Positions 19,643-31,909 of a stretch of 54,717 nucleotides of DNA are shown piece after piece. The translations under genes and the position numbers were made by a program. How positions within the stretch are numbered: position 1 is the stretch's first letter; the number at the start of each line of letters is the position of its first letter. The stretch comes from Chrysochromulina parva. Taxonomy: Eukaryota > Haptophyta > Prymnesiales > Chrysochromulinaceae. The notes beneath the pieces are model-generated. The model saw nothing but the letters and a program-made list of their open reading frames with translations, ran no database searches and was not told the DNA's origin. The stretch lies in assembly GCA_002887195.1 (NCBI GenBank), contig PJAB01000037.1:1-54717 (forward strand), in the 5' to 3' direction.

Positions 19643-20917
19643 CGCGAGTGCGAGACTCGGCGACTGTGGGGAAGGATTCAGTGATGCTGATGGGCATGGG
19701 CGGACACGAGCACGGCAAAAGCCAAAACCGGACAGAGGGCCATGCGCCCCAAGCTGAACACGCGCCTCGACGAGGGCTCCGCGCTCGGTGACTCCACGCC
19801 GGATCGCGAACGCTCGAAGCTACGTCACACTCTCTTCGCCAACCCGACGTTCAATTGCATTCATCTCTCAATCCCGTTCGACGCGACCCATCGTCCGATC
19901 CGATTCACATTCACGTCAGCAAAGCCGCGTATGACTACGAAACACTCTACACTGCCATCGATTACGAAAAGGTTCGTGTAATGATTGTCCGAGCTGCCGC
20001 GGGGCCGTACGCGCGCGCGCGGCACGGACACCGCAGCCACCGGCCGCGCGCGTGCTAGTACGCCGACCCGGCCCGCTGAGGGAGTCAGAGGCAGATAGGC
20101 AGATGTTGAGGCCGGGGCCCCACGCCCACCCCCGCGGCCGCGCGCACCCCGGCCCGGTCCCCGCGCCCGCGGCGCCGGCGCGCCGCGCAGCCGCCACCGC
20201 CCGGAGCCCCGGTCCCCCGCCCCCCGCGGGACCCCCCGCCGCGCCGCCGGCCCAGTGTACTCCGCTCGCCTACGTTGGAGGTCACGCGAGTTAGCCGAGT
20301 TTTGTCACGTCAAACAGTTCATACTACATACAGTTCGAACGCGGACGATGCATCTTACTATGACTATGCGTACTTTGCGTTGTAGCTCCGTTGTGACCGC
20401 GCGGGCGGGATACCTATACGGACGAGGTCAACGAGGATCGCGCGTTAACGCGAGGTCCGGGTATACAGTCACGCTATTGCCCGCGCCTATCGTATACCTC
20501 AAGGGGTCGGGCGACAGTAAAAGATGGCGCTGGGTGAGCACACACACCTCCACCAAGGACCGGGACCAGCCTCGACTCGGCTCTGCCTCTGGCACTCTGC
20601 CTCGGTATGGCGCTCTGTCACTCTGCGGCGTGCCTCTCGCGTGGTCTTCGAGCTCGACCCCTCTCATCCGCCCGAGCGGAAATAATCCGATCGAGGATGG
20701 CTGGTACTTGGTGGATGCATGGCTCAGCGCTCATCCCAGCGCTCATCCCCGTCACCGCTCGCACGGCTTCACGTGCCACTAACGTGCCACAAGCCGACGC
20801 CGCATCATGCACAGCCCTTCTCCCACAAACCGTAGTCGCCTCGGCCATGTGGCCTTTCGTGGCTCTCTCACGCAGCACCCGAAGTCGAGCTTGCCACACG
20901 GATTTGCAAGGCTGCTC
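19643..20917. other. Long spacer with an extremely GC-rich block
   Basis: 1,275 bp between the convergent LRR and CBP/p300 genes. 20100-20265 is nearly pure G and C with many CCCCG and CGCGC runs; 19790-19980 and 20285-20600 are much less GC-rich and of mixed composition. No open frame resembles a protein. I looked here for missing ZZ or TAZ2 exons of the acetyltransferase and saw no cysteine pairs that fit. Confidence 0.5.
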
Positions 20918-23900
20918 TCAAACTTGCGGCTCGCCACCGAGGTTCGCGAGGATCATCATCGTCGCAAAGTGCGCTCGCCGCAGCTCGTTGAACTGCCAGT
21001 GGCGATCAATGCACAGCTGCAGAAAATCCATGCGCTTGTCCACGAGCGGGTGGGAGATTTCGTCGCCCACCTCGGCGCGCGCCTTCTCCGATGACGTGTC
21101 GCCGTGCGCCGTGCGCGCGATGCGTCCCGGTGCGTCCGGCGGAGGCATGAGACGGCGGTCTATCTGATTGAGCGTCGCGATGAGAAAGCGCTTGCGCACC
21201 GACTTGGTCTGCTTCTTCATCTGCTCGACGAGCACATGGGACGCCTCGCGCGCGAGGCCGGGCGGCGCGGCGCGCGTGGGCACGGGCGGCGCGGCGCGTG
21301 GAGGCTCGAGCATCGTCTTGAGGTGGTCAGGGAAGAAGTCGCCCTCGAAGAGAGGAAAGTCGCGGATCGAAGTGAGGTGCTCAACGTGCGTCTGGATGTC
21401 TTCGTACGTTGAGACGATGCCGTCGGTGACAGCATAGTTGAGCATCTTCTCGTACCAGTCGCGCAACTTGGCCATCGACATGGGCCGCGTGCCGTGCCGC
21501 GGGTCGATGGGACGCGTGTGGAAGATGTACTCGTCTCCCGCCTGAGGCGGAGCCACCCAGATGTGCGCAAAGTCGAAGCCGCGGTCGCGCGCGCTTCGCA
21601 AGTAGCCGTTGGCCATGGCGTGGTAGACGAGCGTTCGCTGCTCCGGCGGCGATGTCTGCAGGTAGCGCACAGAGTCGAGGTACGAGATGTACGCGCGGTT
21701 GGTGTTGGGCGCGGGGCACTCGGGCCCGTACTCCTGCACGTACATGGCGAAGAAGCACACGTCGCGACCACCGACCTCCTGAAAGGCGAGCACCACGCGC
21801 GACTCGTATGGGAATGCATCGGGGTAGTCGGCGCCGTAGCGTGCCTTCATTGCGCCGAACGCGGGATAGTTGAAGCGCTTCGACGAGACGACGCGTACGG
21901 TCAGGCCGTCGACGCTCACGTTGAGCTTCTTCATCGTCTGCGCAACGTACGCTTCGATCGAATCCGAGAGCGGGTGCGTGCGCAGCGCCGAGGCGCGACG
22001 ATGCTGCAGCGCGAGCAACCGCGTCGCGCTGTCGAGCGGCACGCCTTTCCGATGGCACTCGTTGCAGATGTAGCGCTGCTTGTCTATCTTCCACTCGGCG
22101 GGTAGCTGCGCTGGATCGGGGAAGAGGGCACACACATAGTGGAACCAGCGCTCGCACCCACCCTCGCACAAAATGTAGTTGTCGAACGCCTGGTCCTCCT
22201 TGGCATTCCACACGCACTTCTCGAACGTCTCGTGGCGCAGCTCGACGTCCTTGAGGTACTCGGGCTGCGTGCCCGCATTCATGTCCGCGTGGCACCCGTG
22301 GCACACACGGATGTTGAGGCGCAGTCCGGGGTCACGAAAGTACGTTTGGCCCGACCGAATCTGCTTGTAGCAGCCGGAGCAGCGCAGCAGCGGCGGCTCC
22401 ATCGGCAGATTGACGTGAAGGCACGTCGAGCAGCAGATCTGCCGTTGCGCGACATCGACGCGTTCCAGCACGGCACCCGAGTGGCATTCCTGGCAAACTG
22501 CAGGCAGGTCGCTCGCCTTGGCACGCCACGTGGCATTTTTGGACCCGCCCGTGTCACAGCTGCACACGAGCTGCACATCGCACGTGCCATCTTCGTGCAC
22601 GGCCGTCACCACGGCTGCGTTCGTCTTCAGCGGCGGCGCGTGAGTCTCGAGGGGATCGAACTCAGTCGGCTTGGGGCCGCTCGCCTGCCTGGACGGGTCG
22701 ACGATGACATTCATGCCGATGGCGATGCACTCCTCGTTGCGGTCGGTAGGCTCATGCCCGATCGGTATGCTCGCGCTGTGCTCGATGAGCTCGGCCATCT
22801 TGCCCTCCTTGGCGAGGTGGTCGAAGCCGACGAGATCGACGTCGCCATCCTTCCACGACCCGTCCGACATGGCATCCGAGGAGCCACCAAAGGTTTGCTC
22901 GTCGCTCTCCTCCTTGCGCGCTGACTGGCGCAGCGCGCGGCCGGAGCGGCTGCTCATCGGCGCATTGTGAGGCTCCTTGGGGTTCGCCGAAGGCATCGGC
23001 TTGTCGGCATGGCTACGCTTCGCTGGATTGGCTGGATCGCCTCGTTCGATGCGCTGGATCTTGGATGCATGCTCGCCGCCTGAGACATGGGCCTCATCGA
23101 CGGGCACATGGCCGCACCTTCCGTCGACATTGGCACCTGCGAAGCCGGCGAGCCCGTCGTCATCATCGTCGAGCGCGGCGCTGCTGCCTCCATCGCCCCA
23201 GCCAACAAGGTCGTCCATCGGGAGCGCTCGCCTCTCGGGTGCTTGGCGAGGCCGCTTCGAACCTGCAACCTGTCCAGGCACCACCTGCCGGCCGTCTCGC
23301 GTGTGATGCTCCGTTGTGAGCAGGTCGTCAAGGTCGTTCATCTCATCGCCGTCCTCGCCTCCAAAGTCGTCAACGGAGTGGCCGCAGAAGCCGCCGAAAA
23401 AGCCGCCGCCGTTGAGCGACGCCACCAGACTGTTGCTCGTCATGGGACCAATCGCCATGGGTACAATCGAGCTCGAGGGCTGCGGACTGAATGGAAGAGG
23501 CATGGCAGGCGGCATCGAGATGACTCCCGCCCGAGGCTGCGCCTCCAGCTTCAATGCTGGCGCCGGGGCCTTTCCCACAGCAGACCGAGCCCGAATCGCC
23601 CCGAGGCCGCTGGCACCCTGTCCTGGAGCAGCAGCGGCGGCCGGCCGCCGCTGCTGCTGCGGCGGCGGCGGCTCCGTCGCCTGCATCCGCTTCTGCAACA
23701 AGCCGTTGGGGTACCTCTTCTGGATGTACGAGATGAGCTTGCGGCGATAGTGCTCGCGAAGCTTGACCATCGACTGCCACTTGTTGCAAGTAGGGCAGTC
23801 GTTTTGCCCACCTGGCAGGTTGGAGATACTGCACTCCAACGTGTGCTTCTCGACGCGCTCGAGCACCTGCTTCATCACGGAGCACCCTTCGACAGCGCAC

Positions 23901-24654
23901 TGTGGCTGCACACGCCGCACCGAGTACAATTTGCAAACGACAGTGCGTGTGAGATCGTACCACCGTGCGTGCGCGCTAGTGCTCGTGCGCGTGCGGGCGG
24001 GCGAGCGATGAAGTCATCGCGCGCGGGTGCGGCGGAACGCACCTTGGGGCACAGCAGCGCATGAATGAGGACCTTAGTCCCAAGGTTGGAACTCTTAGCC
24101 TTGGAAGCCGACGACGCGCCAGACCCCTCACCTTGCCATGATGACGCGGCGCTCTGCCCTAGCATGGCAGCAGGGGGAACTGGTGTCGTTCCGGTCAAAG
24201 GCACCACCTGATTGTACTCCTGCTTGTACTCTTGCTTGACTGTTTGGGCGCTCGCAGCTGGCGGCGGTGAAGAAGACCGTAAAGATGGTGTCGTTCCGGT
24301 CAAAGGTACCACCTGATTGTGCTCCTGCTTGTACTCTTGATTGATTGTTTGGGCGCTCGCAGCTGGCGGCGGTAAAGAAGACCGTAAAGATGGCGCAGCC
24401 GGGGCGAATCGCGCGGCTGGGGCGGATGGCGCGGATGGCGCAGCCATCGAGGGGTGAGCACGAGCACGACTCTGCTTTAGACCATTGACGGTGCGGATGA
24501 GCACGTCAGCGCCTAGCAGCTGGCGCACACGCGAGCAAAACTCTCGCAAATCAATATTCCGACTGCGGAGGCCATCGAGCAGGTGCAGGATTTGCGGGCT
24601 CGAGTGGTGGCGCAAGATCTCGTTCGCCAGATCCTCAACAGAGACGGTGGCCAT
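20918..24654 (-). CDS. CBP/p300-type histone acetyltransferase with N-terminal RST-like domain
   Basis: Exons 24654-24043 and 23905-20918 (intron 137 bp, AAG|GTGCGT to GTGCAG|CCA, phase 0), 1,199 residues. It should acetylate histones and transcription factors as a nuclear co-activator. Residues about 5-60 (ILHLLDGLRSRNID, REFCSRVRQLLGADVL) look like the RST domain of TAF4/RCD1. Two 35-residue repeats follow. A TAZ1-like zinc finger spans the intron (HALLC, then CAVEGC, HTLEC, CPTC). The middle is acidic and disordered. Then come a Cys-rich PHD/RING-like region (CQECHSG, CSTC, CSGC, CHGCH, CEGGCERWFHYVC, CNECH) and the KAT11 domain (YISYLDSVRYL, VYHAMANGYL, HIWVAPPQAGDEYIFH, DWYEKML). It ends just after FNELRRAHFATMMIL, where ZZ and TAZ2 begin in animals and plants. 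No bromodomain is seen. Confidence 0.88.
24181..24390. repeat. Two 105-bp tandem repeats inside the CBP/p300 gene
   Basis: Copies 24181-24285 and 24286-24390 differ at few positions. Each encodes 35 residues containing PPPAASAQT and QEYKQE, then VVPLTGTTP. The frame is kept. Confidence 0.85.
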
Positions 24655-24916
24655 ATTCCTTTGACGGCAGCGCCAACACTTGAGCTACGAAGGGCCGGCC
24701 ACTCTGCAGGCCGTGCGGTTCGCAGGAGGAAGAGGGTGTGAAGTTATAAACATTGGCTGTGAAGTCGAGCTGATTAGTTCGTTTTCGCGCGTACTTTATG
24801 CCGCGTCTGCCCCTCGACGACGACGACGCGACGCGACTACGTTCGCGCCGCGACGCGTTGCGCACACGGTGCAGCGAGCGAGCGAGGGTAAGAGTGCATC
24901 GCACTGCTTCCGGCGC

Positions 24917-26663
<1,747 letters not shown>

Positions 26664-27690
26664 GGATGAGGTCGCATGGACAGATCGTAGCACCATGGAT
26701 CCGAAGCAGTGGTTGAAGGCCGCGCGACTGCCGCTGACGCGCCTATCGCAGCGTGTTGTGTGTGGAGGCTAGCTAACCAAGCGCGCACGGGATGCACGTC
26801 CCCGGCGGAGGCCAGTGGCCCAACCTAGTGGCGGCCGTGCAGGAGGCTTATGCGTCGAGCGTGTGAGCGCGTGTAAGCCTTCGTTCCGGCCGGCAACCCC
26901 CCCGCGGCCCGCGGTGGAGCGCTTCGAGCCGGCCCCTACGGTTCTCGCACTTAGAGCGATCTTGCAGGTTGGACCCATCCTGCTGAGCGCCGGTTCCGAG
27001 CCATCGTCGGTTGCAACCATGGTGGGCAGCTCTTATACATGAGAATTAGTTCATTTAAATTCGATGTCGGGCGTATTGTGAACGGCGTCCGTTCGCGCTT
27101 GCGGGATCCGGGGATGGGGGATGCGCGCGACGGACGCACCGCGCACCGGTCCGAGTTCGTCGAGACATTCCGCTGCGTACAAGGTACATTGCGTTATATC
27201 GGTCCGTAAAAACCGTTGGGGTGCCAGCACCGTCTATTGCGTCTAGAGATGGGAGATCCTACCCCGCACGAAGAGTGCGCCAAACTAAGTGACTATAACC
27301 GCGCGTACGGTCGGGTTAAAGTAGACCGGTTCCGCGGACGGTTCACACCGCGTAGCTACACGCAACACGGCGCCTGGCGGTTTCCGGTTAAATCTCGGTC
27401 GTTCGCCTATCCGCCCTGACTGTGCTATAGCGCCTCGTTCCGTCTCCACATTCCGGGTGCGACTTCTAGGCAACTTCTAGGCGGTTCGGCGGTTCGGCGC
27501 GGTCTCCCGAGCTCACTTGCTCGCTTGCGCGCTTCTCGCGGGTTCCACACCGGCGACCCGCACCGCGCGGGTCCGCGCGAGATCGGAGCGCGAGAGGTCG
27601 GCTACGGTAGAGGTCTTAAAGTTCGCACCTCACACGCGGCATCATTGGAGCATACACAGCTCGTGCGTGACGTGTTGAAGTACCGAGGAT
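26664..27690. other. Spacer of 1 kb, no gene seen
   Basis: Between the convergent RAB2 and fucosyltransferase genes. 27050-27690 is rich in CG dinucleotides and TCG/CGA triplets, with scattered stops in all frames and no protein-like frame. No tRNA or repeat found. Confidence 0.45.
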
Positions 27691-30657
27691 TCAACAGAGA
27701 AAGACGTTCATATTGACGTCTCGTATGACGCCGGTGGTATCGGAACCCTCTGGCTTGATCTGCTCCTGCAACTTGGTTTTCGGTATGCGCCGAGGGAACT
27801 CGTCGTTGTACCCAGCCGGGACAGCGTAATCAGAGCACCACGGAGCGTCCAATGAGATGAACGGCGGCAGCCCCCCACCATTGCGCGCTGCGGCTAAGGC
27901 GTAGGCCGCACGAAACAGGCCGGACGAAAATTTGCCGACCAGCACGTGGCAACGTGAGAGTAGCAGCGCGTCGACGACACCCAGCAGGGCGTGGTGCTGA
28001 GTCATGGCAATGCCCTGGCCCGTGCGCGCACGTCGCTTGATGACCTCATCGAGGATTTCGGTCACTGGAGCAGTCTTCGAGGAGCGAGCGACATTGAGGG
28101 TGTGCAGGAACGTGAACGACGAGAAGCGGGTGCGCGCCTCCTCGAGGACAGACTCAGAGTCGGTGGCCAGGAAGAAGGTCGTCGCTCCAAGATGGCTGGC
28201 ATAGTCGGAAATGGCCTCCATGTACGCGGAGAGCGGGTCGCAAGCACGAGCGGCGCGTGACGTTTCAGAACGGATACACGCATCTCCATGGCGCACGTGG
28301 AGTCCGATGACTGGTCGGCCAGAGGCGAGCGCAGCTCCTAGCCCTGACTGGCGTGATGCCAGCCTCAGCATCGTGCGCAGTTGACGCCGAGGCCGGAGGA
28401 GCCTCTGCGTGAGTTGGGAAACCCACCAAAACGACCCGAGGTGGCGAAAGTCGGCGGGTATGGCGTGCGCGTCGGTGAGTCCTTCTCGATATTGCTCGGC
28501 TAGGTTGAACCGGAAGTGGGCGAGGTTCATGCGGGCAGGCTCACATGCCACAGGTCCAATGCGCTCGAAAAAGCAGCCCATCTCTACGGATGGGCAGTCC
28601 TTGCGGTCGAGCAGACCCGGGGCGGTCGGGGTCAGGAGCGCTCGGCCCATCCGAATGGCCGCAGTCCATGGCTTGATGACAGATGCGATCATCGAGAAGA
28701 AGCCCGACAGATGCAGCTCCATGCGTGCCGTGTGGTTGCCAATGCACCCGTTCTCGGCAGCACGCGAAGCAATCGCCTCGATCCGCGCACTGAGAGCCTC
28801 GGCTGCCGCTGCATGGCTTAGTTGTGCATGTGGTCTCTCTGGAAGAGAGGACTCCACTAGCGCAGCTCTCGTACAACTGCGTAGAGCATCCCCTCCCGTT
28901 GTGGGTGGCAGCAGCTGGCGATTGTGCAAGAGGAAGTCGTCGTCCACGCAGCGTGGATCCACTATAGGGACGGAGGCGGCCTGGCCATGCAGCTGCTTGG
29001 GTCTTGGCGTCGCTGCCGGTGCACGCTGGCGAGGCCAGCCGTTTGCCAGCGCATCGACCGCCATCTGCAGCGCGCCTTTGAGCAACTGCCTTGACCAGCG
29101 GCGGTCCGCCCGCATCCCACACGTATACGCGTGGTGAGCTTCGGCTATGCGCTGCTGATCAATGCCACTGGTAGACCCAAGGTCCCAACGCGCTGTCGGA
29201 CGGACTTGCACCGTGCGAAAGGCAACATCGTAGCCGAGGGCCTTCATGTTGCACGCGCTCGACGAGTACCACGAACAGTCGTCGTTCTGCGGCGAGTAGG
29301 ACACAAAGGAGCATCGCGTGCAGGCATGGCAGCGGCCAATGCAATCTGCAAAAGATCGGACACGATGCTGACGAGTATTCCACGACCCTCTGTCGCCACG
29401 AGTACAGTCACCTTCGACGCCCTCGTTGGTCACGCCACAAAAGCCCACCTTTGACACATTGTGAGGCCAGTTGCGACGGGGGGCTTCACCGCCGAGTCGG
29501 CTGGCGTCAGGATCAGTGTCCGGATCTCGACCCTGATCTCGACGCTGTCCTTGTCCCAGGCACTCGTCCATTCTGGCAAGGCTGGCGGAGCAAACAACCC
29601 GCCGAGCCTGCGCGACCAGACGACTTGCCCGCACCATCGCATCCGGGGCATCTTTTGCCGCGGCCGATAATGTTTCGCGGTCGAAGATGAGGGCAAGCGA
29701 CATGTTGCTGTGCTCCTCAGTGAGAAGCCACGGCCTTTGCGAGGGCGTGCGAGAGCCAAGGCGCGTCAGAGCGTCTGCAATGCAGTCGCTCGTTAGGGCA
29801 GCGGAACCATCAGCGCGCGTCCAGCCCTCGACAGGCTCGTACTGCCTTTGCCAGTGCTCAGACAATACGAGCTGCATCCGATCTTGCAGCTGAAGTGCAT
29901 TCTCGCGCTGAAGCATTCTTGCATGGCCGGCACGCATCAGGGTGCGAAGCAAGGCAGGAGGCTGACTTGGAGGGAGCGGATCGAGCGAGTGCGTCTGCGA
30001 GTCGTACTGCGTGGCAGTAAGTGCTGCAATGCCCCTGGGAAAGAGCAGCACTGATTGCAAGGACGCATCGGCGTCTCCGCTATGGTCCTGTAGAGCTCGA
30101 GCTGCGGCATCGGTGATAAAAGCAGCCCCTGCACCATCTGGCATGGTCTGTGTCGGGCGCGCGTCATTGATGGATCTTCGACGGATGAGCAGCAGGTCGT
30201 CTCGCACATCGAATGATGGCAGGTCGAACTGGCGCTGGGCAGGTGAGCAATGTTCATAAATTATGACTCGCGATCGAACTCGCATCGCTGCCCGTAAAGA
30301 TGCAGGCAGCACTCGCAGTGCAGGCTGCACTGATTCTCGGCAGCGAGGGATTAAAATGTCAACGCCTCGCCTGCGTCCAGTTGAAGCATCACGGACCAAA
30401 AGGTTCATGTCGAATGGCAGGCTGGGATGCTGCCGTAACGTGGAGCTATACATTCGGCGGATGGCGCCGAAAAGAGACCGGGCGCGGCGCCGCTCAATAG
30501 GTGTGAGAAGCAGGCATCTAGACACACGTTGGCGCAATTTGGCAACTGCAGTACCGCCGCAGCCCATGACCGCTGCACATGCGTCCGTATGATTGATCAG
30601 GAAGAATAGCGCAGCATCGTGCGCGGTACACACATCGCTCCCCGACATCGGCCACAT
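27691..30657 (-). CDS. GT23-like alpha-1,6-fucosyltransferase with N-terminal cysteine-rich module
   Basis: 988 residues, intronless. The C-terminal part (about 640-950) follows the FUT8/NodZ (GT23) plan: FFERIGP, FWWVSQLTQRLLRP, the GDP-fucose-binding loop VIGLHVRHGDAC (residues 784-794), DPLSAYMEAI, FFLATDSESVLEEA, then LLLSRCHVLVGKFSSGLFRAAY. FUT8 adds core fucose to N-glycans in the Golgi. A Cys module near residues 400-480 (FCGVTN, DCIGRCHACTRCSFVSYS, DDCSWYSSSAC) resembles PAN/apple-type or secreted Cys modules of algae. The first about 210 residues are unassigned; VRSRVIIYEHC and VLLFPRGIAAL only faintly recall DUF3431. No signal anchor is seen at the start, so an upstream exon may be missing. 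HGD replaces the usual HVRRTD. Confidence 0.8.
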   Translation of the reverse strand: MWPMSGSDVCTAHDAALFFLINHTDACAAVMGCGGTAVAKLRQRVSRCLLLTPIERRRARSLFGAIRRMYSSTLRQHPSLPFDMNLLVRDASTGRRRGVDILIPRCRESVQPALRVLPASLRAAMRVRSRVIIYEHCSPAQRQFDLPSFDVRDDLLLIRRRSINDARPTQTMPDGAGAAFITDAAARALQDHSGDADASLQSVLLFPRGIAALTATQYDSQTHSLDPLPPSQPPALLRTLMRAGHARMLQRENALQLQDRMQLVLSEHWQRQYEPVEGWTRADGSAALTSDCIADALTRLGSRTPSQRPWLLTEEHSNMSLALIFDRETLSAAAKDAPDAMVRASRLVAQARRVVCSASLARMDECLGQGQRRDQGRDPDTDPDASRLGGEAPRRNWPHNVSKVGFCGVTNEGVEGDCTRGDRGSWNTRQHRVRSFADCIGRCHACTRCSFVSYSPQNDDCSWYSSSACNMKALGYDVAFRTVQVRPTARWDLGSTSGIDQQRIAEAHHAYTCGMRADRRWSRQLLKGALQMAVDALANGWPRQRAPAATPRPKQLHGQAASVPIVDPRCVDDDFLLHNRQLLPPTTGGDALRSCTRAALVESSLPERPHAQLSHAAAAEALSARIEAIASRAAENGCIGNHTARMELHLSGFFSMIASVIKPWTAAIRMGRALLTPTAPGLLDRKDCPSVEMGCFFERIGPVACEPARMNLAHFRFNLAEQYREGLTDAHAIPADFRHLGSFWWVSQLTQRLLRPRRQLRTMLRLASRQSGLGAALASGRPVIGLHVRHGDACIRSETSRAARACDPLSAYMEAISDYASHLGATTFFLATDSESVLEEARTRFSSFTFLHTLNVARSSKTAPVTEILDEVIKRRARTGQGIAMTQHHALLGVVDALLLSRCHVLVGKFSSGLFRAAYALAAARNGGGLPPFISLDAPWCSDYAVPAGYNDEFPRRIPKTKLQEQIKPEGSDTTGVIRDVNMNVFLC

Positions 30658-31240
30658 TCCCGGAACTCGAGCGTCCTCTGTGGTGTGAACAGTGTGTGAA
30701 CCGAAACCGTACGTCCCGGTCCGAGTCTTGGGAATCGAATTATAACCATTGGCTGTGACCTGCTCAATTCATACTCAGGCGAGTCGCAGAGATATCCGCA
30801 GCGGTTTGGTTGCCAATACATGTATCAAGGCGCGGCCGCGGCCGGACCGTCCGCGTCCCGCTCCCGGCAAAACCAAAAGCAGATAGAAAAGTTTGTCTTG
30901 TTTTAGTCTTGTTTCGCCTGATATCGACGCCTGATACGGCTTGCTTGAGGTACTGCACGGATCGCCGTCCGTAGACGACCGTGGACGGACACATGCACCT
31001 ATCGGGACCCATTCTCGGAATGCAGCCATCTGAAGACCTGACCTCGCCAGGCGTTCACCTGGTCCCGGCGGCCGACTCGTGACTTCGTTGTGTGATACGG
31101 AAGGCATGCTATGGCAGAACGCTACTCCCTCTCCTTGTGTGCGTCACGCCCTCATATGGCGGTGCACGGAGCAGAGGAGGTGGGACTTTGGCCATGCTTG
31201 GGATCGGGAGCAAACTGTAGAAAGCTGCAGCGACTCCGCC
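30658..31240. other. Spacer, no gene seen
   Basis: 583 bp between the fucosyltransferase start and the ISCA1 stop, both minus strand. It should hold the fucosyltransferase promoter and possibly a first exon with a signal anchor, but I could not identify one. Composition is mixed and less GC-rich near 30870-30960. Confidence 0.4.
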
Positions 31241-31771
31241 TCATGTAGGCGACTGCGTGCCGGATGCCATGTTGGCGGCCTCTCCAGGCTTTGTGCTGAC
31301 CGTGAAGGACTCGCCGCAGCCGCACGAGGCCTCCGCATTTGGATTGTGGAAGACGAACTCGGCCGACAGCTCGTCGTCCACGTAGTCCATGGTCGTTCCG
31401 ATCACGTGCATGAGCGCTTTGGGCTCCACAAACACACGTGCCCCATGCTGCTCCACCTCCTCCTCAAACTTAGCCTTTGATGTGGCGTAGTTCATGGTGT
31501 ACGAGAGCCCATTGCACCCACGAGTCTTGATACCCAATCGCACAGCGATGACATCCTCCTGCTCCTGGCGCTTTCGCAGCAGCTCTAGGACCCTGCGCGC
31601 CGCGTTAGGTGTGATCTCCAGAGCCGCCTTCTGTGGCAGTCGTGAGCGTCGTGGCGCGCTGGTCACGACACGTCCCGCAGCGGAGGCAAGGTGCCTAGCG
31701 CCCAGACCGGCGGTGCTGTGGGTCGACTTCGCGTTGCTTATCAACCTAGACGCTGCGAGAAGCGCCTGCAT
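31241..31771 (-). CDS. ISCA1: ISCA1-type mitochondrial iron-sulfur cluster assembly protein
   Basis: 176 residues from the ATG at 31771 (the frame runs open to 31825). HesB/IscA family: [16 protein letters not shown], then [15 protein letters not shown], then [18 protein letters not shown], then [16 protein letters not shown]. The three invariant cysteines (RGCNG and CGCGES) are present. These proteins act late in mitochondrial Fe-S assembly, making 4Fe-4S clusters. The first about 60 residues are rich in A, S, R and K without acids ([15 protein letters not shown]), fitting a mitochondrial presequence. Its start lies 138 bp from that of ADAT1 on the other strand. Confidence 0.93.
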   Translation of the reverse strand: MQALLAASRLISNAKSTHSTAGLGARHLASAAGRVVTSAPRRSRLPQKAALEITPNAARRVLELLRKRQEQEDVIAVRLGIKTRGCNGLSYTMNYATSKAKFEEEVEQHGARVFVEPKALMHVIGTTMDYVDDELSAEFVFHNPNAEASCGCGESFTVSTKPGEAANMASGTQSPT

Positions 31772-31822
31772 TTCCTTCAAGTCCTCCAAGCAGGGTTCTT
31801 CCCCTTCCCTGCAATGTCTAGA

Positions 31823-31847
31823 CAAGTCAAGTCAAGTCAAGTCAAGT
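31823..31847. repeat. (CAAGT)5 pentanucleotide array
   Basis: Five perfect CAAGT units in the ISCA1-ADAT1 divergent promoter. The reverse-complement array, also five copies, lies at 33672-33696 beyond ADAT1. Confidence 0.9.
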
Positions 31848-31909
31848 CATTTCTGGGACGAACCATCATCGCAGTCGGAGGTCACAGAACGCTTTGTTTT
31901 GTAAGGGCT

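Noticed and set aside
20618..20899. Possible 3' exon of CBP/p300 with ZZ finger
   Set aside because: No frame on the minus strand has the paired cysteines of ZZ or TAZ2.
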